Shown here in pieces: positions 54,354-64,000 of a stretch of 64,000 bases of DNA. The first letter of the stretch is position 1. Every line of letters begins with the position of its first letter. The DNA lies in contig JAKZZE010000037.1 in assembly GCA_024220505.1 (NCBI GenBank), positions 62,001-126,000 on the forward strand, given 5' to 3'. The DNA is from Rhizopus arrhizus (taxonomy: Eukaryota; Mucoromycota; Mucoromycetes; Mucorales; Rhizopodaceae). The translations under genes and the position numbers were made by a program. The notes below the pieces were generated by a model. It ran no database searches. It saw nothing but the letters and a program-made list of their open reading frames with translations, and was not told the origin of the DNA.

Positions 54354-54565
54354 TTTTTTTCTTCAAAAAAAAAAAAAAAATAAAATTCTTAAAAATTGGA
54401 CCTCCTTATTGTTTACTTGTTGCCATAACAATTCTCCCTGCTGGTGACATCTATGAGCCCAAAAAAAAGGGATGTCTTTAATTTTCATTCTCCGCGATTG
54501 AGCACAGAAAAGTTTTTTTTTCTGCCTTGGTCCCGTCAAACTTTTTTCACGACCTTTCAAAACCA

Positions 54566-55512
54566 ATGTCATTTGTTACAAGACGATTAGTTAATAGTCA
54601 GATCAAAAAGGTAAAATGGAGAGAGAAAAGAAATATTTGATGTTAAAAGAAGGACAATATATAAAACAATACTTTAGACTTTCTATAACAATGCTCTGCA
54701 TCAGCACAGAATAGTCCCAGCCTTATCTTTCCGCTCTTACTCTACAAATACACCGACAGAAGAAAATACGACAGAGAATAATTCTACAAAATATTCACCT
54801 GCCACAAAGAAGGTTGTTTATGGCTTGGCTAGACTTATGGGTTATTATTCAAAGAGTTCAACTGCTATTCGCGCCAGCCGTACACTTTATGCCGAATGTG
54901 CACAACAAATGGATTTAAACAAAGATTTTTATATTAAAGGTAAATAATAAAAATTTAGTGAGTGTGTATTCGGTTTACTGATCTATCATTAGAATGTAAT
55001 CTTCCTGATAACTTTCAGTCCTGGTTTTCGGTCACTCAACTACACGTCTGGATGTTGATGGTTCATCTTCGTGCAGAAGGAAATGGGAAACTCTATATTC
55101 AAGAACTTGTCAATCGATTCTTTGAGGATGCAGAAGATAGAATCAGATCTCACGGTGTAAATATATATATAACTTTATATATGAATATATATGGGTACAT
55201 TGACATTGTAATCTAAACAAAATCTTTTTACAGATTACACAGCAAAAAGTGATTAATAGTTATATCAAAGACCTCTTAGCACAATTTCATGGCGGTGTGG
55301 TTGCTTATGATGAAGGCATGTGTAAAGACGACCCAGTCTTGGCTGCTGCCTTGTGGAGAAACCTATTTGCAATTTCTTCCAACAACGCCACTGATTTAGC
55401 TCTTGTCGTTCAATACATCCGACGTGAACTCCAAGCATTGGAAAAATATGGAGGAGATAAACTCAATGCAGGCATTGTGCAATTTGATAAACCTGAAAAC
55501 GAGTTTGTATAA
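54566..55512 (+). CDS. CBP3: Ubiquinol-cytochrome c chaperone (CBP3/UQCC1), four exons
   Basis: Exons 54566-54610, 54678-54939, 54993-55156, 55234-55512; 750 bp, 249 residues. The start MSFVTRRLVNSQIKK is basic and Asp/Glu-free, as in mitochondrial presequences. The chaperone domain follows: SRTLYAECAQQMDLNKDFY, ECNLPDNFQSWFSVTQLHVW, RFFEDAEDRIRSHGI, SYIKDLLAQFHGGVVAYDEG and LAAALWRNLF. With Cbp6, Cbp3 binds the mitoribosome exit and new cytochrome b during complex III assembly. It ends 51 bp from the stop of the convergent uL3 gene. Confidence 0.92.
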
Positions 55513-55563
55513 ACTTAGCTTCCTTTATTTCATATAAAATAAAGACTAAATGTTGAAAACAAT

Positions 55564-56893
55564 CTAAAGATCCTTCTTGAGAGTACCCATAAATTGGTGC
55601 TTTTCGGCAGGAGTTTGGAAACGACCGTGACCAAACTTGGAGGACGTATCAATAAACTTGAGGGTAACCTTTTCAAGGGCAGAGCGTTTGGTGTGAACAG
55701 TCAAGGACTTACGAAGGGTAATGACACGCTTCTTGGCACCGGCACAACAACCCTTGATCATAACAAAGTCTTCATTAACTTCACCATAGTGAGGGAAACC
55801 ACCCATAGGAGTGATTTGCTTCTCAGTCAAGTCATATTCAGTAGTACCAGACTTGGCATCAGCACCAGTAGCGATACGGTAAATCTTCTTGTTAATTTCA
55901 GTACGGCGGTGGTAACCACGTTGACCAGCACGAGCAACAGAGTACATGACGCGAGAAGGATGCCAAGCACCAATACAAGCAACCTTACGGAGACCACGGT
56001 GAGTCTTACGAGGCAACTTCTTGGTACCCCAACGGTGGGTGACACCTTCGAAACCGTGACCCTTGGTGGTAGCAATGATATCAATCATTTCATCTTGTTC
56101 AAAGATGGAACCGACAGTAACTTCCTTTTCAAAGTGTTCACGGGCCCAATCAACCTTTTGTTCAACAGAACCACCGTTCAATTGGATTTCCATAATGTGA
56201 GCCTTGCGTTGGTGAAGCTTGGCCTTGGAGATTTGAGTGTGAGCGATAACACGGACAACAGAACAATACTTCTTGATACGTTCCAATTCACGAGTGACAT
56301 CCTTGGCACCTTCAGCATACTTTTGAGCATACTTGGTAAAGGCCTTCTTCTTGGAGCGGTACCAGTTCTTATAGAAGCGACGCTTGGCTTCTTCAGAAAG
56401 GTGTTCAGCCCAAACAGTGGTCAAAGAACGAAGACCGCGGGGGGTTTCGACGTAACCAACAACACCGACAACAACCATGGCGGGAGCTTCGATAACAGTG
56501 ACGGCTTCGACGATTTCCTTCTTGTGCATCTTGGAACCGGGACGCTCAAGATCACGAACAATGTGGGTCATACCAGCTTTGTAACCCATGAAAGCAGTCA
56601 AGTGGACGGGCTTCTTAGCATCGTCCTTGGGATAAGCCTTGACACGACCGCGGTGAGATCTGGTTCTCTTACGGGGACCGAAACCCAAGTGACCATGACG
56701 GGGAGCCTCGTATTTTCTATAATGAAATTAATCTCTAATTATGCTTCAATGGAATTCTCCCTTTCGATTTTAAATGGATCATTTTTTAAGGGAAAATGAA
56801 ATCAGTGAATGAACTAACCTGTGAGACTACAAATAAGATTTATATTAATCATCACTTATTATCAATGGATGGATGTTTTTCCTTATTTACCAT
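55564..56893 (-). CDS. RPL3: 60S ribosomal protein uL3 (RPL3), three exons with an 8-nt microexon
   Basis: Exon 1 codes only ATG (56891-56893, donor GTAAATA); exon 2 is the 8-nt TCTCACAG (56819-56826); exon 3 is 55564-56716. Joined: [20 protein letters not shown] and on, 387 residues, the same length as the yeast protein. It is a core large-subunit protein whose fingers reach the peptidyl transferase centre; [22 protein letters not shown]-like residues around the conserved histidine region are present ([21 protein letters not shown]). Intron 1 is 64 bp, intron 2 is 102 bp. Strong C-rich codon preference compared with neighbours fits high expression. Confidence 0.95.
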
Positions 56894-59085
56894 ATTAACA
56901 ACACCAAGTAAGTAGAGGAAGAAAGAGGAAGATTAAATTAATGACGGCCATAATCCCATTGTTCCTCCTGTCAGCTCCTTATTCCCTAAAGTTTTTGAGC
57001 CCACAACTTAAGATAAGATCACGAATCCGAGCCGGAAATTGCTTTTTGCTGGACTTGAAAACGAAAAGTATTTAATAGCTTCTGTTTCAGCGAAGTACGT
57101 GAATGTTTTCTTTCTAATAACCATATTTTACTTGGATTAGAAGTATACAAATTTCGGTAAGTTTCTTTTTTCTTCATTTCTGAACAAATTATTATGGAAA
57201 GAAAGAAAGGGAGATCAAAGGATGATTTAACAAACTTAACCTTATCTACATTGCCTGAGTTCTTTCTTTTGATGTAAACATTGTTGCAACTGATTCTCTC
57301 TTTGCTTTCTTTATAACTTTCATAAAATGGCCATATTTACTAATTTTTTCTTGGTTTTAGGGTTTTGCTCTACGCGTAATCTGCATTTTTTATATTTCCT
57401 TAATAAATTATTTTAAACATAAACAACCTTTTAATTTTCTAATTTTTGGGACATGAAAAATTTTTTTTTGAAAATTTTTTGTAAGCGTGTAGATTGAAAA
57501 ATCACATTCATTTTAATAACTTGCAAATGAGGAATATTAAAATAAAAGCAACGGTTTAGCTCATTTCTATCATTACTGGTTTTTATTTAACAAATGAAAT
57601 GTCTTTTTGTTGCAACCTTTTCAAGATAGGTATTTTAGTTTCTTCATCACCTTTTTTCAAAAAGAAAACAAGAGTACTATTTAGTTTCACATATCTTTAC
57701 TACCACATTTTGTTTGTTTTTTTTTGTATGAACATAATTTGTATCAAATGCTTCTATAACATTTTTAATCTTACGTCTAATGGCAGATAGAAATCTGTAG
57801 TAATACACATGTTAAATGAAGTCATTAAATCTTATTTCTCTTTACCTAATTGCACATCCTAAATTGTTGATAGTAACAATTAGGTGTTGATAATCAAATT
57901 GTAGATAAATAACAAATGACTATCAGCCGTATTAGAACACCAGAATATGTTTGCATAAGGGATACCAATCAAAAAAGTTTCAAGCAATGCACCTATAGAA
58001 GTTACGTTGTGAGCATTGGTAGCTTACATATGAGAAATAAATGTATGAGGAGTTTATCGGGAATTAAGTTATTTCCATAAAGCAACGGGAATGTAAGAGA
58101 AGGGAAAATAATAACCATAAAAAAAATTTTGTATTTTGATTACGCAGAGAGACAATAGGCAAATTTCAACTTGTTTTCTGTGTTAACAAGAAGTCCATAT
58201 TAACCAGACCAAACAAACATATTTCACGCACTTTTCTTTATCGAGGTGATTTGAATTGAATAATCATTTGTCTACTTATTATACACGTCTATCAATTCAA
58301 TAGTTAACGAATCTGTTGTCAGTGAGCTTAAAATACTTATTTTCCCTTCAGCTTTTCTATTAATATCTACAGCCAATTTGGGATATTTGAGATTATAATA
58401 GTTATTCAAATAGTCTTGATTGCGTTAAGAAGCTTTATTGTCAATACTGTTTTTCATGAAAGAATTAAAAAACGAAGTTGAACTCAACAGATATTGCAGA
58501 GATGCTCTTATACAAATGAAGCTATCGGCTACATTGGCTATCCCTCTTACGAAGAAGCATTCCCAAAAAATAGATGTATTATTTTAATAACGCATAGGAT
58601 ATGATTTGGACTTTTATATTTTATTTAACAAACAAGGAATAAATTAAATTAGTGCCTTCAAGAAATAAATCCACACACTCACTCTCAGCGCTTTCCTGAT
58701 ATCAAATGCCATGCCTATGGTATAATAAACTTTTATGATAAGTCTTGGTATACATTCTGGATATTGGTATCTTTTTGTATTTTTCAATCAACAAGCCAAA
58801 CTCCTTGAATTATCCAGTAGTGCAGTGTACGAGTTCATACACAGCTCTAAGAACCAAATGGAACTGATAAGAACTATATTCTATGGTATATATTGTGCTA
58901 TGTGAGTTTAGGTGCGGCTCTACATGCAGATAACATTCATTTATAGCTATGCTGATACACCGTTGGCTCTTCTAATTTAACGTAAGCGATAAATAAATGC
59001 CATAGATATGGTCTATGACACTGTGTATGCTGTACATAGCTCATAGCAAAATATTTCGTATTCTTTTACAATAAATAAGTATCAT

Positions 59086-59123
<38 letters not shown>

Positions 59124-59316
59124 TTGTTTTAATCAAACACAGATTTAACCAACACCTTATTATTGATTGATGTCTATTTCCATGAACCTTATGAAGATTC
59201 GAATCTCAGGCATTCGTGATAATGCAAGCTGTAACTTGTGAAAGTGTCGGTAGTTGAACCTTTTAAAATCAAATTTCCAACCCTGTATTTTTTCTCAAGT
59301 ATTTTATTTATTCAAC
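56894..59316. other. Intergenic region between uL3 and COX23 genes
   Basis: AT-rich. The first few hundred bases hold the uL3 promoter. A 43-codon ORF at 58456-58587 (MKELKNEVELNRYCRD) could be a scrap of a gene but has no further support. An A31-type run lies at about 59091-59121. No tRNA or other RNA gene recognised. Confidence 0.5.
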
Positions 59317-59640
59317 ATGCCTCTTACGAAGCCACCACCACCAGCACCTAAACCTGATTTTGGTGAACCTTCCACACCAAAAGATTTAACAACCAATTTA
59401 AGGAAAAGGCAATTACAAAGTACATGAACCCTTGTGCCTTAGAAGAAAAACAAAGTATGAAATGCCTCGACGATAACAATTACGACAAAAAGAAATGCGA
59501 CTTCTTTTTCATGCAGTATAGAGAATGTAAAAAAAAATGGGTAAAGTAAAACTGCATATCAGTATAATTGATTCAAAAAGATTAACAGAACGTTATAGAT
59601 GGAAGAAAGACGTCGACTTCGAAGGGCAGGTCAACTCTAA
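59317..59640 (+). CDS. Twin CX9C mitochondrial protein (COX23/CHCHD7-like), apparent frameshift
   Basis: Start MPLTKPPPPAPKPDFGEP at 59317. After KDLTTN (59397) the frame must shift by one base to read KEKAITKYMNPC; a single T missing in AATTTAAGG would explain it. Then CALEEKQSMKC and CDFFFMQYREC form two CX9C motifs, followed by KKKW, an intron (59541-59598, GTAAAG...TTATAG) and MEERRRLRRAGQL with stop at 59638-59640. CHCH proteins of this type are imported and oxidised by Mia40 in the intermembrane space; Cox23 acts in cytochrome oxidase assembly. The frameshift may be a sequence error, a real lesion or a non-canonical GC-AG intron. Confidence 0.75.
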
Positions 59641-59855
59641 AAAAATATCAATATACAGCGGAATAGATGATGTTATTAAAATGCCAACATGCCGTAAAAG
59701 CCAATGTACAATCACAATAAAACATAATTTAAATCCCTATCAATAATCTATTCCTTTCTTCCTTCAACTATAAAACATTTAAAATGTAAGTTCTGTAATT
59801 GCAAAACTACAATTGAATTTTTTTATTTTCACGAAAAAAAGTTGATTTAAGCATT

Positions 59856-60165
59856 TTAATCGAAGAGACCTATAAGATACATTAAAAAACTCATTCAGCT
59901 ATCATTTGTTCAAAAATTACCAAAACCCATATCATCATCGGATTCTTCCTTTTCTTCTTCCTTAGCTTCTTCAGCAGGGGCATCGGAAGTGGCGGCAGCA
60001 CCAGCAGCACCAGCAGGAGCAGCAGCACCAGCACCGGGAGCACCAACGTTCAAGAGGAGAGCCTTGAGGTCTTGGCCTTCAAGAGCCTTAGCATAGAGGG
60101 AGAACCAAATGGGTTCAACTTCAATACCAGCAGCAGCAACAAGGGTTTGAAGCTTGTCGGCCTAA

Positions 60166-60203
<38 letters not shown>

Positions 60204-60317
60204 CGCGATGAGCCCATGATACATGATAGTATAATCAATAATTTTGCTTACAGAGATTTCAATGTTGTCATCTTCAAGGATGAGGGCAGCATAAACGACG
60301 GCGAGTTCGGCGGACAT
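59856..60317 (-). CDS. RPLP1: 60S acidic ribosomal protein P1, three exons
   Basis: Exons 60252-60317, 59921-60161 and 59856-59869 (14 nt); 321 bp, 106 residues. Starts [17 protein letters not shown], then the helical dimerisation domain ([19 protein letters not shown]), an Ala/Gly/Pro hinge, an acidic [18 protein letters not shown] stretch and the universal tail GFGLFD. The last four residues come only after splicing; without it the tail would read GFGNF. P1 dimerises with P2 on uL10 to form the stalk that recruits elongation factors. Intron 1 (90 bp) holds a ~31-base T run (sense strand) just before its acceptor. TTTAG next to the ATG suggests a further intron in the 5' UTR. Confidence 0.93.
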
Positions 60318-61308
60318 GCTAAATTAAATCAAGATAAGTTCCTCAACAAGATGGATGGATGGATGGATGGATTCATATACATACGCGCAAAATTAGATGC
60401 TAGTAAGAGGAGGGTTCATTTATGGTCTTCACTAACGTCTTGTTTTACTTTTTCGTAGAAGCAAAAGTCACGCATATTTTTTGTTGTCCGACAACTTGCC
60501 TTCATGCAAAATACCATAAAAGTAAAGTGTAAAAAACATATTTGTGAGCATATCATTCTTTCATTAAAAATTGAGCACTTGATTTAAGACTATTTAGCAA
60601 AATTAGTAGAAGCTTTCAGGATAGCTATAGCTGTTGGATTTTGGTGAATACATACAGAGCATGTCTTGTTCTGTAAGCTTAAAATATCATTTTTTTTTCA
60701 CGCAGCCATCTGCATCAGTCGATGTAAGATTTATTAGTTACAATTTTAACATGTATTATATTATAAGCAATATAGTCTATTATTATAGCTTAATATTTCA
60801 AATCGAAAAGTAGCAAATATATAATACTGGCTAGCAATATTATTAGCAAGGAAATCACAAATTAAAGTTGAAAATTATTACAAACCTCTTTAAACACCTT
60901 CTATATATAATGCTTTTTTCATTCACTCTTGATATAATTTAAAAGGCTCAAGTTTAACAATTTGAATACTATTTAAGATGGCAGTGGCAAATGAAAGCTG
61001 AAGTATTAATGATACTTGGACTCTGGTTTCTTGTTTATGTTCAATACCGTGTGTGAATGTTTTACAATTCTTATTCTCTCAGTCAGCTTAAAATAATTTG
61101 TTCATTAGCTTGCTTAAGCATAGTAGTTAATCTTTAAATATAATATATTGGATATAACTTTATAGGGTTCTTTATATGATGCACAGAGATTACTGAATTT
61201 CACACACTGTAAGGCCCATTTGCAGCAAGAAGGGACGGAATTTAAATTATTAATGTATTTGGCAGTGGCAGTAAGCAACAACCATATAATCCTCCCTTTT
61301 TCATTAAA
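60318..61308. other. Divergent promoter region of RPLP1 and RPS18
   Basis: About 1 kb, AT-rich, no ORF supported. Contains an (ATCC/GGAT)n run at 60350-60370 close to the P1 start; the two genes could share control elements. Confidence 0.5.
60350..60370 (+). repeat. (GGAT)n microsatellite upstream of RPLP1
   Basis: Five GGAT units. A similar run lies at 61399-61423 in the RPS18 intron and a shorter GGATGGAT in uL3 intron 1 (about 56865-56873). Confidence 0.85.
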
Positions 61309-61957
61309 ATGGTAAATGCATCATTAACAAAAAAAAAAATCGGCAGATAGAAAGAAAGAGAGATAAAAGAGAATGTGATATAAGATGGACTATAATAAAT
61401 GGATGGATGGATGGATAGATGGATTTGAATAATTTGTCACTCTTTCTTTCAATGCCTAGAGTTCAATTTGAATGGAAAACTAACTTCATATATAGTCGCT
61501 CGTCGTTCCTGAGAGAACTACTTTCCAGCACATTCTTCGTCTTTTGAACACCAACGTTGACGGTCGTGTCAAGATTCAAATTGCTTTGACCTCTGTTAAG
61601 GGTGTTGGCCGTCGTTTTGCCAACATTGCCTGTAAGAAGGCCGATATTGACCTCACCAAGAGAGCTGGTGAACTTTCCAGTGAAGAGTTGGAACGTATTG
61701 TCACCATTCTCCAAAACCCTGCTCAATACAAGATTCCTAACTGGTTCCTTAACAGACAAAAGGATATTGTTGATGGCAAGTCTAGCCAAGTCATCTCCAA
61801 CGTTCTTGACACCAAGTACCGTGAAGATCTTGAACGCTTGAAGAAGATTCGTGCTCACCGTGGTCTCCGTCACTACTGGGGTGTCCGTGTCCGTGGTCAA
61901 CACACCAAGACCACTGGTCGTCGTGGACGTACCGTTGGTGTCTCCAAGAAGAAATAA
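61309..61957 (+). CDS. RPS18: 40S ribosomal protein uS13 (RPS18), ATG-only first exon
   Basis: Exon 1 is just ATG (61309-61311) followed by a GTAAATG donor; intron 61312-61495; exon 2 61496-61957. Product 154 residues beginning [20 protein letters not shown], then [12 protein letters not shown] (the helix-hairpin-helix region), [45 protein letters not shown] and TVGVSKKK. It sits on the 40S head and contacts the P-site tRNA and the large subunit. The intron carries a GGAT run. A frame start at 61544 would lose the conserved N-terminus. Confidence 0.94.
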
Positions 61958-62568
61958 AGAACGTAAGCTGTTGATGTACATTATTAGTTGATTGATAAAA
62001 GCTAACTTTTTATGATTAGCTGTGGAAACCAATACATGTTTTTTTTTTGTTTTTCAAATAAAAGATTCCTTGTTTGTAAAACTCATATTATGCCTATATG
62101 CTGCGGTTGGTGTGTGTATTATATTTAGAAAAAATAAGCTGATATAAACATTCAAATTTTAATATATTTCTTATGTGAACAATTTACTTTGGTTTACAAT
62201 ATTGAAATGCACTAAGCAGAATGCAAATTTTTGGATTTGTTTTTATAACAATCCTTCAACTTTTAAATTGATAGCTTCTACTTCAGTAACTATTGTAATC
62301 CATGTACCTATACCTGTTTGCATAAAATACAAAGCAAAGATACAATAAGAATGTTATTTATTGGTATTAACAAACATTGTGTCACGTTAAAGGTGCTTAT
62401 TTTTATGTAACAGCTAGTTTTGAAAGCATTGAAGAACCAAGTCTTTCTTTTTTTGCATCAATTCTTTTTGTTGCAATGTTTGTTCTAATAAATTTTTCCT
62501 GCATGTGTCATTTGTTTTTAAAAGCGATTTTGCCCTTTGTTGCTTTTCAGCCTATGATAATAAGTTGA
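61958..62568. other. Intergenic region between convergent genes
   Basis: Holds the RPS18 3' end, with AATAAAAG at 62059. No gene seen. Confidence 0.55.
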
Positions 62569-63557
62569 TTAATATTTAGTACACGATATATTTATAATAT
62601 ATTCTACCATTATCGTCAGAAGATCCTCTATAGCCATTGAAAGATCTTGAGACTTGGCTTGAGCTTCTAATACTTGTACTTGATGTTGTAGTTTATCCAC
62701 TTGAAGTTTTGTTAGTTGTACTTCAGTATTTACTTGTTGGCATGCAGCTTTTAACCTTAGCTTTTTTCTACAAAAAAAAATATTATTAAATCTCACTTTA
62801 TGCATAACTGTCATTTTACATTATATGGGCTTGTATAGTAGGATCAACGTATAACTCCCTCACTCTTTTTGCTAATCTCAATTCTGCCTCTCTAGTTTCT
62901 TGTTCTAATCTATTTTTTACTTGAAAAAGTCTTTTGCTTTCAGAGATTCTTCCTGCATGCCCTTTTGTAATTTCGTTTTGCAGTATTCGTTTGTCAGTAT
63001 CATCCTTGTCCTTTTCTGTTTTGTACTGTTGTTTGTTCTCAATCTTGATCTTTGTAGTAATGTGTTCCAGCGACTGACCAAGCTGTCTTAGGTAATCAAC
63101 ATTCGATGAAGATAACATTTCTTTTATTGTAGGTTGAATACGCGCAAGCTCTAGTGATGTCGCATTATCTTTAAAAGTATGCTGATGTTCAATAAGTTTT
63201 TCTAGTTTATCGCATATGAATTCAGGTGAATGTTGTTTTGACCCATTAATTGGTAATTGTTGGGAAGCTGCCTTATCTATTTGCTTTAGCTTGTATATCT
63301 TTTTTATGTCTTCAATCGATTTGATATACTTCTTTTCGACCTCCTTATGCTTATTTATACGCTGTCGCTTAATATGTACTGATTTTTCAAACTGATGAAC
63401 ATGTGCCTCTATAAAAAGTTTTTATTTTTTTTTAAATATTTAGTTCAGCTTGTAAAGAATCGCGAAATTTGCTATTATTACCAAGTTCAGCGATGTCATT
63501 TAATAATTCCTCATTTCTTCTTTTACGACTATTGTATTGTTCTCTGTATTCTTCCAT
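62569..63557 (-). CDS. Unidentified coiled-coil protein, three exons
   Basis: Exons 63482-63557, 62820-63408, 62569-62767; 864 bp, 287 residues; donors GTAATA and GTAAAA, acceptors TATAG and TTGTAG, phases agree. Starts MEEYREQYNSRKRRNEELL. Most of the protein is charged helix with heptad spacing (EAHVHQFEKSVHIKRQRINK, RLAKRVRELYVD, QLTKLQVDKLQHQVQVLEAQ), so a rod-like subunit of a cytoskeletal, kinetochore or tethering complex is possible, but no family was recognised and no catalytic motif is present. No signal peptide or membrane segment. Confidence 0.7.
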
Positions 63558-63579
63558 GATATTTATTTATTTATTTTGG

Positions 63580-63630
<51 letters not shown>

Positions 63631-64000
63631 ATAAAATTTATTGTATAAAAAGGTAGTAACGGCAAGATAAAAGCAACATATACAAATGCATTTAAATGAA
63701 GTATACAAAAGGAAAGAAAACAAGGATTTATAGAATATACATTAGATATATAAAACAAAAATAATACAAGCAATATACTATTATTTCAAAGCAAAAACAT
63801 CTTTTAATGTTTTTTTTTATTATAAAAAGAGTATTTAAATTCCGAGCGAAAGACTGTAAGCTTAAACTTATAAAATCAATCACATTTAGTCTTGGTAGAA
63901 TGAGTTATCTCTAAAGAACTTCTTTTGATATTTTATTTATGTAGATTCGCGTTTGTGACTGGGGCAAAAGCAAGCTGAGTTAAAAAACTAACTCCATGTT
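63558..64000. other. Window end: long A run and AT-rich DNA
   Basis: A ~48-base A run at 63580-63627 lies just upstream of the coiled-coil gene start. The rest shows no supported gene; the ORF reading the run on the minus strand is poly-Phe noise. Confidence 0.5.

Noticed and set aside
55594..56799. 401-codon plus-strand ORF
   Set aside because: Antisense shadow of the uL3 gene, kept open by its biased codon use.
57599..57790. 63-codon ORF in the uL3-COX23 intergenic region
   Set aside because: AT-driven, low complexity, no splice or family support.
59910..59920. Diverged P1 tail GFGNF
   Set aside because: A 51-bp intron with good sites leads to GFGLFD; the short tail is an unspliced reading.
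60072..60458. 128-codon plus-strand ORF with poly-Lys
   Set aside because: Antisense to the P1 gene; the Lys run is the A tract of its intron.

Overview
The window reads as nuclear DNA of an early-diverging filamentous fungus, most likely Mucoromycota (Mucorales-like). The support is short introns (about 43-100 bp) with GTAAxx donors and TTxAG acceptors, a fungal single-copy gene set, Tc1/mariner, Ty3/gypsy and Fanzor-type elements, and an APE-type LINE resembling the Grem-LINE1 elements known around Mucor centromeres. The last point is inference from domain layout; no search was possible.

Positions 1-29,652 are dominated by one LINE family in a head-to-tail, same-strand array with no bases between neighbours. 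Every copy ends in the same non-poly(A) terminus (GAGCTAAGCGACC) and abuts the next element. Two full-length copies with intact ORF1 and ORF2 lie at 2927-7780 and 8322-13193; the others are 5'-truncated or broken. Two tRNA-derived SINEs sit inside the array and share the LINE 3' tail, including a hairpin whose stem shows compensatory base changes, so they look like SINEs mobilised by this LINE. The array is interrupted by a chromodomain Ty3/gypsy element (14956-20962, 5-bp TSD) and nested Tc1-like elements (23896-28594).

Positions about 29,650-44,800 are a nest of decayed elements. They comprise a gag-less gypsy fragment on the minus strand, two long LTRs of the same family in inverted orientation, a Tc1-like element split by a young gypsy element with an intact 1369-residue polyprotein and identical 87-bp LTRs, several solo LTRs, and a broken tyrosine-recombinase gene.

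From about 45.5 kb the window becomes ordinary gene territory: a nine-exon FNIP/Lst4 homologue, a stretch of eroded transposon relics (LINE ORF1, Fanzor/TnpB-like), then a compact block with a CTDNEP1/Nem1 phosphatase, the CBP3/UQCC1 complex III chaperone, ribosomal proteins uL3, P1 and uS13 (RPS18), a COX23/CHCHD7 twin-CX9C protein and an unidentified coiled-coil protein. All intron-containing models were built by hand from splice sites, phase and family similarity. The ribosomal protein genes have extreme exon layouts: ATG-only first exons, an 8-nt microexon and a 14-nt last exon. The genes are unrelated housekeeping functions (nutrient signalling, lipid and nuclear-envelope control, respiratory chain assembly, translation) and form no operon-like unit.
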